9,362 nucleotides of DNA from an uncultured Syntrophobacteraceae bacterium (GTDB lineage: Bacteria > Desulfobacterota > Syntrophobacteria > Syntrophobacterales > Syntrophobacteraceae). The DNA lies in the NCBI GenBank assembly GCA_937889795.1, contig CALBZH010000675.1, positions 1 to 9,362 of the forward strand. The letters are read 5' to 3'. Shown here in pieces: positions 1-6,234 of the stretch. The notes below the pieces were generated by a model, which saw nothing but the letters and a program-made list of their open reading frames with translations, ran no database searches and had not been told where the DNA came from. Both the position numbers and the translations under genes were made by a program. Positions within the stretch are counted from its first letter, which is position 1; each line of letters starts with the position of its first letter.

Positions 1-28
1 GGAGTTCAGACGTGTGCTCTTCCGATCT
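1..28. other. Illumina TruSeq adapter left on the contig end
   Basis: The first 28 bases match the 3' part of the standard Illumina TruSeq read-2/index adapter, ending in GCTCTTCCGATCT. Read on the minus strand it begins AGATCGGAAGAGC, the usual trimming motif. It produces the tell-tale peptide tail QIGRAHV followed by a stop at the end of the pabB frame. It is library artefact and not part of the genome. Native sequence appears to start at about base 29, although I cannot exclude a few further non-native bases next to the junction. Confidence 0.97.
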
Positions 29-266
29 GACTGCACCAGAGGCAACGGGATCCTTTCGTTCGCAGGGTTGCGAAAGGACTCCATGCGGCGAGCGAGAACC
101 GGTTTTCCTGCCCAGCGCCCGGATGTCCTCCGCTCAGCAGCACAACGCTGAATGGGGATGCGGCGATCGATCTGCATAAATGGAGGAACGTCTCATCGGT
201 TACATTTTCACGCAACAAGGTCGGCAGTTCGAAACGCACCTTGAAAGGCTCGTTGGGTGCCATCAT
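29..266 (-). CDS. pabB: Aminodeoxychorismate synthase component I (PabB), N-terminal fragment
   Basis: Partial gene: only about 79 native residues before the adapter junction. By family knowledge PabB converts chorismate plus ammonia to 4-amino-4-deoxychorismate, the first step of p-aminobenzoate/folate synthesis, using ammonia supplied by PabA. What is visible is the N-terminal segment, with FELPTLLRE, then a serine/glycine-rich VVLLSGG and the RFSLAAWSPFATL stretch that resembles the first beta-strands of the anthranilate-synthase/PabB fold ('rysiig..p' region). The catalytic chorismate-binding domain lies off the end. The start codon at 264-266 overlaps the upstream pabA stop as ATGA, which indicates translational coupling. 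A second ATG follows immediately (261-263), so the start may be either. TrpE is the alternative, but the short spacing to this amidotransferase and the sequence style favour PabB. The apparent stop at 6-8 comes from the adapter and is not real. Confidence 0.72.
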
Positions 267-934
267 GCGGCCTTTCCTGGAGCGTGGCGGATCGGACCCG
301 AACGGCGATCGACGTAGCGGGGAAAGCGGTCCGGTGTCTTATCGAAAGAACGGCAGGAAGGACGCCATCGCTCATGGACGGCCAAAAAGCTTTGAGCGAG
401 CTCCAGGCCGTAAGCGCTCAGGAATGATTCAGGATGGAACTGAACTCCGTAAACGGGCAAACGACAATGCTGTATGGCCATCACAACGCCATCTTCGGCC
501 ATACCAGTCGTAAGGATGTCCTGCGAGCGTATATCGACGCACAGAGAGTGGTAGCGCGCGACCGGAAAGGGCGAGGGGAGATACTCAAAAAGGCCGGTTG
601 CCCGATGATGGAGCAGGGATTGCTTGCCGTGCATCGGAAGGGGGGCTTTCCGCGTGAATCCGCCAAAGACCTCGTTGATCACTTGCATCCCAAGGCAGAC
701 TCCCAGAATAGGAATTTTTCCGGAAAAGTGGCCGACCACCGCCTTGCTCAGGCCTGCTTGCGCAGGCGCTTTGGGACCGGGGGAGATACAGATCCAGGCC
801 GGCTTTTGTTTCTCAATCTCGCTGAGGGTGATCTTGTCGTTGCGAAAAACCGCGACCTCGATGCCGAGCTCGGAAAACAATTGTACTAGGTTAAACGTGA
901 AGGAGTCGTAATTGTCGATCATGAGCATGCGCAT
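263..934 (-). CDS. pabA: Glutamine amidotransferase of aminodeoxychorismate/anthranilate synthase
   Basis: Class I glutamine amidotransferase, 223 residues. It releases ammonia from glutamine for the partner synthase (PabB, possibly shared with TrpE) in the cytoplasm. The N-terminus MLMIDNYDSFTFNLVQ is the family hallmark. The oxyanion strand SPGPKAPAQAG is at about 51-61 (Lys where most have Gly). The nucleophile elbow GVCLGMQ puts Cys at 80, and GVQFHPES gives the catalytic His 167 and Glu 169. The start is supported by AGGAG six bases upstream (941-945 on the plus strand). The last roughly 30 residues, Arg/Pro-rich, extend past the usual 190-200 residue length and look poorly conserved, perhaps because the frame is kept open to overlap pabB by four bases. 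TrpG and PabA cannot be told apart by sequence alone; the partner gene favours PabA. Confidence 0.88.
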   Translation of the reverse strand: MRMLMIDNYDSFTFNLVQLFSELGIEVAVFRNDKITLSEIEKQKPAWICISPGPKAPAQAGLSKAVVGHFSGKIPILGVCLGMQVINEVFGGFTRKAPLPMHGKQSLLHHRATGLFEYLPSPFPVARYHSLCVDIRSQDILTTGMAEDGVVMAIQHCRLPVYGVQFHPESFLSAYGLELAQSFLAVHERWRPSCRSFDKTPDRFPRYVDRRSGPIRHAPGKAA

Positions 935-1025
935 GGTGCTCTCCTGTGCGTGCGGCCCACCTCAAACGATGCATGTTGCAGGAAGCTCGAACAAGACCGG
1001 TCACGTGGATGAGGGGGCTGAGACG

Positions 1026-1060
1026 AAAAAAGCCACCCTGCTCGGTGAGCCTGGGTGGCT
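1026..1060 (-). terminator. Rho-independent terminator after the pfk-php transcript
   Basis: On the minus strand an 8-bp perfect stem (AGCCACCC with GGGTGGCT, plus-strand arms 1031-1038 and 1053-1060) has a nested GCTC/GAGC pairing in its loop and is followed directly by six T residues. It sits 100 bases downstream of the PHP phosphatase gene and about 92 bases upstream of pabA, so it most simply ends the pfk-php transcript. Because it also lies in what could be the pabA leader, an attenuator role is possible. No competing U-tract is seen in the plus direction. Confidence 0.85.
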
Positions 1061-1159
1061 TGCGCCTGGCATAACTCACGGTAATGACACCCACATCATG
1101 TTGAGCGGAGCTTTTCAGAGAAAAGCCGCTTTGTCAAGAATGAATCACAGCGATGGCAT

Positions 1160-1978
1160 TCATTGGAAGCGTGACAATCTGCCGGGTAACAGGCAGGACA
1201 GGGCCCTTTTCCAGAGTGGCGAATAGGTCCCAAGGTCGAATTGGACCGGCTCCACCGAACCGACGGAATCGCCGCGTATGATCTTCAACGGGGTATCTGA
1301 AACCATCGCGCGCGCGGCTTCTTTGCCGACGATGCGCTCGGCTTCTCTGTGGGCTGCGGCGAGGTGCGGTGAGCGGGTCTTACTGCCGTGGGCATCCGTC
1401 GCCAGGACGTGAGCCATACGGTGCTCCATGAGAAACACCGTGAACTTCTGAATCTCGATGCCGAAACGGCCGAGCAGGCTTGAGGCGGTGATCTGTGCCA
1501 GAGCCCCCATTTCGATGAGCTTGAGCAGTCGTTGGGGATTTCGGATGAATCCGGCGTTCCGCTCGGGATGACTGATGACGGGAATGACTTTCTGGTAGAG
1601 CAGACTTCCGAAAAGGCGCTCCATGTTTTCCGGGAGCGATTCGTGGGGCAGCTCGATGAGCGCATAGCGTCCGGTATCGTTGAGAGTCAACGCTGTTTCA
1701 TCCCAGATGCGCCGCGGAATATCTTGATGGAAATGGAGCTCGGCCCCCGGGTAAATCTTCAATGGGATCCTACGGTCTTCCAGTTTTTCGCGTAGTAGCT
1801 GGTACGTCCTCAAAATGTCCGAGCGGGAGTTCTCATAGAAGAAATAACCCCAGTGGGGCGTGCACACCACGGCTTCAATCCCATCCTCCACGGCCAGCCA
1901 CGCCATCTCCAGGCTCTGCTCCCAGTCGCGCGAGCCGTCGTCGATTGCAGGAAGCATGTGATTGTGAATGTCAATCAT
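1160..1978 (-). CDS. PHP-family metallophosphatase, CpsB/YwqE-like (tyrosine-protein phosphatase type)
   Basis: A 272-residue cytoplasmic PHP-domain protein. CpsB/CapC/YwqE-type members are metal-dependent phosphotyrosine-protein phosphatases that act on BY-kinases in polysaccharide export. Visible metal-site motifs are: DIHNH (His5, His7), DDGS, TPH (His42), PGAEL (Glu80), SHPERN (His137) and TDAHG (Asp195, His197). The order and spacing are typical of CpsB, whose usual length is about 250-260 residues. The last roughly 25 residues, from about 247, are an extra tail. The start is supported by AAGGAG five bases upstream. It lies 54 bases downstream of the phosphofructokinase on the same strand and is followed by an intrinsic terminator, so the two probably share a transcript. 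No BY-kinase or capsule gene is visible nearby, so the substrate is not indicated. Another phosphoesterase substrate within the PHP superfamily remains possible. Confidence 0.85.
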   Translation of the reverse strand: MIDIHNHMLPAIDDGSRDWEQSLEMAWLAVEDGIEAVVCTPHWGYFFYENSRSDILRTYQLLREKLEDRRIPLKIYPGAELHFHQDIPRRIWDETALTLNDTGRYALIELPHESLPENMERLFGSLLYQKVIPVISHPERNAGFIRNPQRLLKLIEMGALAQITASSLLGRFGIEIQKFTVFLMEHRMAHVLATDAHGSKTRSPHLAAAHREAERIVGKEAARAMVSDTPLKIIRGDSVGSVEPVQFDLGTYSPLWKRALSCLLPGRLSRFQ

Positions 1979-2032
1979 CTACACTCCTTGCTCGTGAGTG
2001 TGTTAAGAGACTCCCCTGCGGACGGTCCGGTC

Positions 2033-4255
2033 CTATTGCGCCTGTAAAGAACATGTTGCCCCGCATTTGGCAAGACTGCTTGCCACGCGAACCAGATCCA
2101 TAAACCATTCTTGCTTCGGTCGTCCAATCTTGACATCCATCGCACTCATGGCCTCACTCATGGGAAAGGCTTCGATGCCGCGGCCACTCAGTCCGAGCAC
2201 TTCGACGTCCATGCGGTGGCTGGTTATGGCATCGAGCATTCTAGCTGCTGCGAACGCCCCCATCCGCGTGGCCAGAATTCGGTCGAAGGCTGTCGGGATG
2301 CCGCCGCGCTGGACGTGCCCGAGAATGGCCGTTCTGACTTCGAATTCCTCCTTGGCTTCTTCCTCCATCAGTCGCCGGATGAAATCCGTCGTGTAATGAT
2401 ACGATGATTGTTCGTTGCGCAGAAAAATAACCATGCGCTTGCCCATGCGGAAGCTATTTTTCAGGGTTTCCACGTCTTCGTTGAGCTCCGCCAGACTGAT
2501 TCCCGTTTCGGGCAGATAGGCCTTCTCTGCTCCGGTCGCTAAAGCGGCCATCAGCCCCAGGAATCCGCTTTGTCGACCCATGACTTCTACAATGAACGCG
2601 CGGCGGGTTGCGCCGGCCGTATGTCGAATCTTGTCGACAGCCTCCATGATGTTGTTCAATGCCGTATCCGCTCCGATGCAAAACTCGGTGCATGGGAGAT
2701 TGCTGTCGATCGATGCCGGTACCAGCACGACGGGGATCCGAAGCGCAGGAAAACGATCGGTTTGACCAATAAGTTGTTGAATCTTCAGGTAAGTCCCCCA
2801 TCCACCGATGGTGATCAGGCCGCGTATGTTATGGCGCAAGATGTTGTTGGCGATCTGTTCCACGTCCTCTTCGCCAAGGTCGATGCGTGAGGTTCCAATA
2901 TCCGACGCCGGACGGTTGATCCAGGTGACGAGCTCGTGCCAGTCCAGGTCCACGAGCTCATCGCGAACGAGTCCCAGGAAGCCGTCCTTGACCCCCCGAA
3001 CGCGGATCCCTTCGTTCATGAGACAGCGCGCTGCGACACTGACGGCAGCATTCATCCCCGGAGCGTCCGCACCTGCCGTGAGAATGGCAACCGTGCCGTC
3101 TTTTCTAGACTCCTGACTGGGAGCGATTCGCGTCAGGGTCTTCACGAGAGAAAGTGCATTGCCGAAAGTTTCTCCGCGCAATTCAAGGGCCTTCGCATAG
3201 TTGCCGTTTTCGATCTCCTGGCGGACGGCATTGCTTTTCTCGACGACCTCCAAAAGAGGCGTTGCAACAACCACATTTCGCCTCAATCCGAGCATGTGCC
3301 GATGGAGTGCGTCCGGTTCGTCCAGCAAGACGTCCACGGCGGCAACTCCCAGTCGAGTCGCGAGCACTCGGTCGAAGGCTGTCGGGGCACCGCCCCTCTG
3401 GACATGGCCGAGCACGGTGACTCGGACTTCGATGCCGAGACGTTCGCTCAAGATCTTTCGCAGGTCTTCGGACCCGATGTGGAGGCCATCGGCATGACGG
3501 GCACCTTCGGCGACCACGACCATTTGGTGTGCGCGCCCGATTTCACGCGCCTTGTCGATGGCGGCTACCATCTTCTGGTGCCAGCGCAGCTCCAGCTCCT
3601 CTTCGGGAACCAGCACCCAAGAAGCGCCACCGGCCAGAGAGGCGTTCAGGGCCAGATAGCCGCAATGGCGCCCCATGGTCTCGACCACGAACGTACGCTG
3701 GTGCGACGCCGCCGTGGAGGTCAGGTCATCGATGGCCCGGGTGATGTGATTGAGGGCCGTGTCCGCGCCGATACACATGTCCGTCCCGTGGAGGTCGTTG
3801 TCAATGGAGCCAGGAAGCCCGATCACTTGGAGGGGACGGTGCTCCTCGGGAACGGGAATATCAGGGGCGTTTGCCCGGACCCATTCAACGTGCTCCACCC
3901 ACTCCTCGGAAAGAATGTGCGCTCCCATGAGCGAACCGTCTCCACCGATCACAACCAAGGCTTCGATGCACTTCTGAAGCAGGTGAGCAACGGCCTGCCG
4001 TCTTCCTTCCTTGGTACGAAAACGCTCCGAGCGTGCCGTGCCCAGGAAGGTTCCGCCTTTTTGGAGGATGCCCCCCACATCTTCCCACCGAAGCAAGGGA
4101 ATGGCATCGCCTCCCTTCACAAGGCCCTCATATCCCCCATAAATTCCGTAAACCGGCACGCCCCGATCCAGCGCTCGACGGACGACCGCGCGCACGGCTG
4201 CATTCATTCCCGGAGAATCACCCCCACTGGTCATGACCGCGAGATTCTTCAGCAT
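2033..4255 (-). CDS. Tandem (double-length) 6-phosphofructokinase, ATP-type N-half with degenerate C-half
   Basis: A 740-residue protein made of two phosphofructokinase domains (about 1-380 and 385-740), twice the usual bacterial length of about 320-340 and organised like eukaryotic PFK. It should phosphorylate fructose 6-phosphate in glycolysis. The N-half keeps the full active site: GGDSPGMN at 11-18, GGDGS at 104-108 (the Gly of ATP-dependent enzymes, where PPi enzymes carry Asp), PGSIDND at 148-154 with the catalytic Asp pair, METMGR-type motif ETMGRHCGY at 192-200, AEG at 249-251 and GHVQRGG at 283-289. In the C-half the same positions read AGADAPGMN, GGWGT, ASIDSN and FLRNE, so the nucleotide site and catalytic aspartates are damaged, while GHVQRGG (646-652) and MGRQSG remain. 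The C-half is therefore probably a sugar-phosphate or effector-binding regulatory domain (inference). AGGGAG lies six bases before the ATG. It is first in a transcript with the PHP phosphatase. Confidence 0.93.
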   Translation of the reverse strand: MLKNLAVMTSGGDSPGMNAAVRAVVRRALDRGVPVYGIYGGYEGLVKGGDAIPLLRWEDVGGILQKGGTFLGTARSERFRTKEGRRQAVAHLLQKCIEALVVIGGDGSLMGAHILSEEWVEHVEWVRANAPDIPVPEEHRPLQVIGLPGSIDNDLHGTDMCIGADTALNHITRAIDDLTSTAASHQRTFVVETMGRHCGYLALNASLAGGASWVLVPEEELELRWHQKMVAAIDKAREIGRAHQMVVVAEGARHADGLHIGSEDLRKILSERLGIEVRVTVLGHVQRGGAPTAFDRVLATRLGVAAVDVLLDEPDALHRHMLGLRRNVVVATPLLEVVEKSNAVRQEIENGNYAKALELRGETFGNALSLVKTLTRIAPSQESRKDGTVAILTAGADAPGMNAAVSVAARCLMNEGIRVRGVKDGFLGLVRDELVDLDWHELVTWINRPASDIGTSRIDLGEEDVEQIANNILRHNIRGLITIGGWGTYLKIQQLIGQTDRFPALRIPVVLVPASIDSNLPCTEFCIGADTALNNIMEAVDKIRHTAGATRRAFIVEVMGRQSGFLGLMAALATGAEKAYLPETGISLAELNEDVETLKNSFRMGKRMVIFLRNEQSSYHYTTDFIRRLMEEEAKEEFEVRTAILGHVQRGGIPTAFDRILATRMGAFAAARMLDAITSHRMDVEVLGLSGRGIEAFPMSEAMSAMDVKIGRPKQEWFMDLVRVASSLAKCGATCSLQAQ

Positions 4256-4312
4256 GGCTCGCTCCCTGATCGTCGGTCCGGTTATTGAGCTGACAAAACA
4301 CAGGCTTGGGTC

Positions 4313-4341
4313 ATAATGGCAGCAATCGTTTCATGCCTCAA
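4313..4341 (-). promoter_or_regulatory. Candidate sigma-70-type promoter for the phosphofructokinase gene
   Basis: On the minus strand TTGAGG (4336-4341) and CATTAT (4313-4318) are separated by 17 bases, each matching four of six consensus positions. The implied start, near 4305, would give a leader of about 50 bases before the pfk ATG. Spacing is ideal but the boxes are only moderate, so this is a plausible rather than proven promoter. Confidence 0.4.
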
Positions 4342-4386
4342 CTGAATTATTTTTTTGTTTTCTTATCCAAAACCAAACGATACTAT

Positions 4387-4401
4387 AACCCAGTTTGGGT
4401 T
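4387..4401. repeat. Small palindrome AACCCA-GTT-TGGGTT beside the operator
   Basis: A perfect 6-bp inverted repeat with a three-base centre overlaps the left edge of the CRP/FNR-type site by three bases. Two adjoining palindromes suggest a compact regulatory element. A short hairpin like this could also be chance in an A/T-rich stretch. Confidence 0.4.
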
Positions 4402-4420
4402 TGTGATCGAAATCACAAAC
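4399..4420. promoter_or_regulatory. Perfect CRP/FNR-family operator (TTGTGA-N6-TCACAA, HcpR-like)
   Basis: A perfect 9-bp inverted repeat GTTTGTGAT / ATCACAAAC with a four-base centre CGAA contains TTGTGA-N6-TCACAA. This is the CRP-type half-site and agrees with the published consensus for HcpR, a CRP/FNR regulator of nitrosative-stress and some energy genes in sulfate reducers. It lies 144 bases upstream of the pfk start and 400 bases upstream of the flxD-like start, in the divergent region, so it may control either side or both. A TATAAC (4384-4389) just to its left could be a -10 element of a rightward promoter, which would make the site a repressor operator near the start point. No good matching -35 box is visible. 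Confidence 0.75.
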
Positions 4421-4430
4421 CTGTGTTTTG

Positions 4431-4819
4431 AGTTCCCTGGTGCATGGTCATTCTGTCTTGCTGGGTACGCCCCGGAGAGCCTCATCGCGATGGGGGCGTT
4501 GGCCAGTCTTGGGGACTTGACACTGCGCGAGCGCCGGTGCGAGCTGATGTTCTGGTCGCAAGTTGGTTCAATCGAATGCGGAGACGGGTATTGACGGCAA
4601 CTATTTGGCGAGGGAGTGCATGGTCATGAACGAGAGAAATCCTATCGAAGCAGATCCCCGGGACGGTCGGGGCGGTCGGCGGCTGCACTGCAGGAATGCG
4701 GGCTGCGACCGATATGGCGGATTCGGGTTGCTGTTAGGTGCTTAGACTGGAATTTGATTTCGGCGCGATGTCGAAATGATGGTTTTGACTTCCGGCATGT
4801 CCGGGAACGGGAGTTTGCT
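4431..4819. other. Long leader/intergenic stretch without a convincing gene
   Basis: About 390 bases between the operator palindrome and the flxD-like gene. Open frames crossing it have no recognisable domains. The best small candidate is 4620-4745 on the plus strand (42 codons, or 40 from a second ATG at 4626), preceded by AGGGAG at 4611-4616, encoding an Arg/Gly-rich peptide with HCRNAGC. I do not recognise it and rate it unlikely. TTGACA occurs at 4517-4522, but no acceptable -10 box follows at the right distance. No intrinsic terminator, tRNA or known riboswitch was seen. Confidence 0.5.
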
Positions 4820-5251
4820 ATGTCCGATTGGGAACCGAAAATAGTCGCCTTTCTCTGCAACTGGTGCTCTTACGGAGGCGCGGATCTGGCGGGCGTAAGC
4901 CGTATGCAGTATCCGGCCAACATTCGGGTGATCCGGGTGCCCTGCACGGGGCGCGTGAACCCCAAGTTTATTCTCGCAGCCATGCGCCATGGTGCGGACG
5001 GTGTGTGGGTTTCAGGGTGCCATCCTGGAGACTGCCACTATATCGAAGGCAATCTATATGCTCGGCGCAAGTTCGCCCTCTTGAAGAATCTGCTGGAGCA
5101 CGTGGGGATCGAGCCAGACCGACTGCATTTTTCTTGGATCTCCTCCGCCGAGGCCACCAAGTTCGCCGAAACGGCCCGCGCCGTTGTGGGGGCTGTAAGA
5201 GCGCTCGGACCGGCCAAACATTTCATCAAGAAGCTTGCAGAGGTGGCTTAA
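4820..5251 (+). CDS. flxD: FlxD/MvhD-like hydrogenase iron-sulfur (delta) subunit
   Basis: A 143-residue cytoplasmic protein of the MvhD/FrhD/FlpD family. In methanogens and sulfate reducers this [2Fe-2S] subunit carries electrons from a hydrogenase, formate dehydrogenase or NADH-oxidising module to HdrA. The visible cysteines fit the family: Cys13 and Cys16 in FLCNWCSYGGAD, Cys42 in VPCTGR, then Cys67 and Cys72 in SGCHPGDCHY. Some relatives carry selenocysteine in the first motif; here it is encoded by ordinary Cys. The start is placed at 4820 although the frame is open from 4616, because MSDWEPKIVAFLCNWC is a normal family N-terminus and GGGAG lies six bases upstream. The extra upstream residues are Arg-rich and unlike the family. 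The stop TAA directly abuts the ATG of the next gene, so the two are translationally linked. First gene of the Flx-Hdr cluster. Confidence 0.9.
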   Translation: MSDWEPKIVAFLCNWCSYGGADLAGVSRMQYPANIRVIRVPCTGRVNPKFILAAMRHGADGVWVSGCHPGDCHYIEGNLYARRKFALLKNLLEHVGIEPDRLHFSWISSAEATKFAETARAVVGAVRALGPAKHFIKKLAEVA

Positions 5252-6202
5252 ATGCTTGCGTACACGGAAAAGATACGGGAAGCCGCTCGGCGGCTTCTTG
5301 CCGAGAATCGTGTGGATGTCGTGATCGGGTATCGCAAGGGGACCATTCCCTTTGCGAATGAGCCCTTCTTGGCCAAGAGCTCCGAGCAGGTGGATCGCCT
5401 GTATTGGGATGGGTTCTGTGGTGCAAACCTGGCCAACTACCTCCCCAAGCGGACGGACCGGGTTGCGATTGTGGCTAAGGGGTGTGATTCACGCAACATC
5501 GTCGTCCAAGTCCTGGAAAATCAGATCAGTCGCGACAATCTCTACATCTTGGGAGCCCCTTGCAAAGGGATGCTGGATCGCCGCGCCATCCGGAAGGCGT
5601 TGAAGGGGAAGGAAGCGACAAGCTGCGAGGAAGAAGACGGCAAGATTGTGGTGTCCGGCCGAGGGTTTTCGACCTCCTTCGAGCGTACCGACGTCCTCCA
5701 AGAGAACTGCACGATTTGTATTCACCGCAATCCAGTGATCTATGACGAGCTTCTGGGTGATCTCGTGCCTGAGCAGCAAGGTGTCGACCGCTACGAGGAC
5801 GTCCGCAAGGTGGAGGCCATGAGCCCGGAGGAGCGCTGGCGTTACTTCGAGGAGCTTACCGCATCCTGCATACGCTGCTATGCTTGCCGGAATGCCTGTC
5901 CCATGTGCTTCTGCCCGACCTGTTTTGTCGATGAGTCCACGCCGCAATGGGTTGGGAAGACGATCAATCCCACCGACACGCGAACGTTCCACTTCTTGCG
6001 TGCATACCACCTCGGGGGGCGTTGCACGGATTGCGGGGCCTGCGAGCGCGCCTGTCCCGTGGGCATCAAGGTTCGACAATTCACGAAAAAGCTGGAAAAG
6101 GACATCATCGAGCTCTACGGCTACGAGGTGGGACTCAGCCTCGAGCAGCGACCGCCTCTCGATACCTACAAGCCGGGCGATCCCGAGTCCTTCATCAAAT
6201 AG
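5252..6202 (+). CDS. FrhB-like iron-sulfur protein of an Flx-Hdr complex (FlxB/FlxC position)
   Basis: 316 residues, cytoplasmic electron carrier. The N-terminal roughly 160 residues resemble the coenzyme F420 hydrogenase/dehydrogenase beta (FrhB/FdhB) fold, with KGCDSRN (Cys78), GAPCKGM (Cys104) and ENCTICIHRNP (Cys153, Cys156). The C-terminal part has two ferredoxin-type [4Fe-4S] motifs: Cys206, 209, 212, 216 followed by Pro, and Cys258, 261, 264, 268 followed by Pro. Extra cysteines at 219, 221 and 224 follow the first motif directly. The ATG follows the flxD stop with no gap, and AGAGGTGG inside the end of flxD supplies a ribosome site. Its position between flxD and the flavoprotein identifies it as one of the two Fe-S subunits called FlxB and FlxC in Desulfovibrio; I cannot assign which. 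It probably passes electrons from FlxA towards FlxD (inference). Confidence 0.87.
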   Translation: MLAYTEKIREAARRLLAENRVDVVIGYRKGTIPFANEPFLAKSSEQVDRLYWDGFCGANLANYLPKRTDRVAIVAKGCDSRNIVVQVLENQISRDNLYILGAPCKGMLDRRAIRKALKGKEATSCEEEDGKIVVSGRGFSTSFERTDVLQENCTICIHRNPVIYDELLGDLVPEQQGVDRYEDVRKVEAMSPEERWRYFEELTASCIRCYACRNACPMCFCPTCFVDESTPQWVGKTINPTDTRTFHFLRAYHLGGRCTDCGACERACPVGIKVRQFTKKLEKDIIELYGYEVGLSLEQRPPLDTYKPGDPESFIK

Positions 6203-6234
6203 CGACCGCGGCAGCGAATAAAAAGGACCGATCC

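Larger units (their letters stand above)
4294..4430. repeat. Widely spaced inverted repeat flanking the pfk promoter and regulator palindrome
   Basis: The arm at 4294-4310 (CAAAACACAGG followed by CTTGGG) matches the reverse complement of 4414-4430 at 15 of 17 positions, including an uninterrupted 11-bp identity (4294-4304 with 4420-4430). The arms are about 100 bases apart. The left arm sits around the predicted pfk transcription start; the right arm overlaps the right half of the CRP/FNR-type palindrome. It could be a pair of operators or the terminal repeats of a small degenerate insertion of about 137 bases. No target-site duplication is evident. Confidence 0.6.

Noticed and set aside
2936..4288. 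450-codon open frame on the plus strand
   Set aside because: It lies wholly opposite the phosphofructokinase gene, has no recognisable domain and is a high-GC antisense shadow.
4517..4545. TTGACA-based promoter for the Flx operon
   Set aside because: The -35 box is perfect but no acceptable -10 sequence occurs at 16-18 bases.
4700..4745. Sigma-54 promoter (TGGCGG ... TTGCT) before flxD
   Set aside because: The GG to GC spacing is 14 or 11 bases rather than the required 12.
4616..4819. Longer N-terminus for the FlxD-like protein
   Set aside because: The added 68 residues are Arg-rich and unlike the family, while ATG 4820 has a good ribosome site and gives the normal N-terminus.
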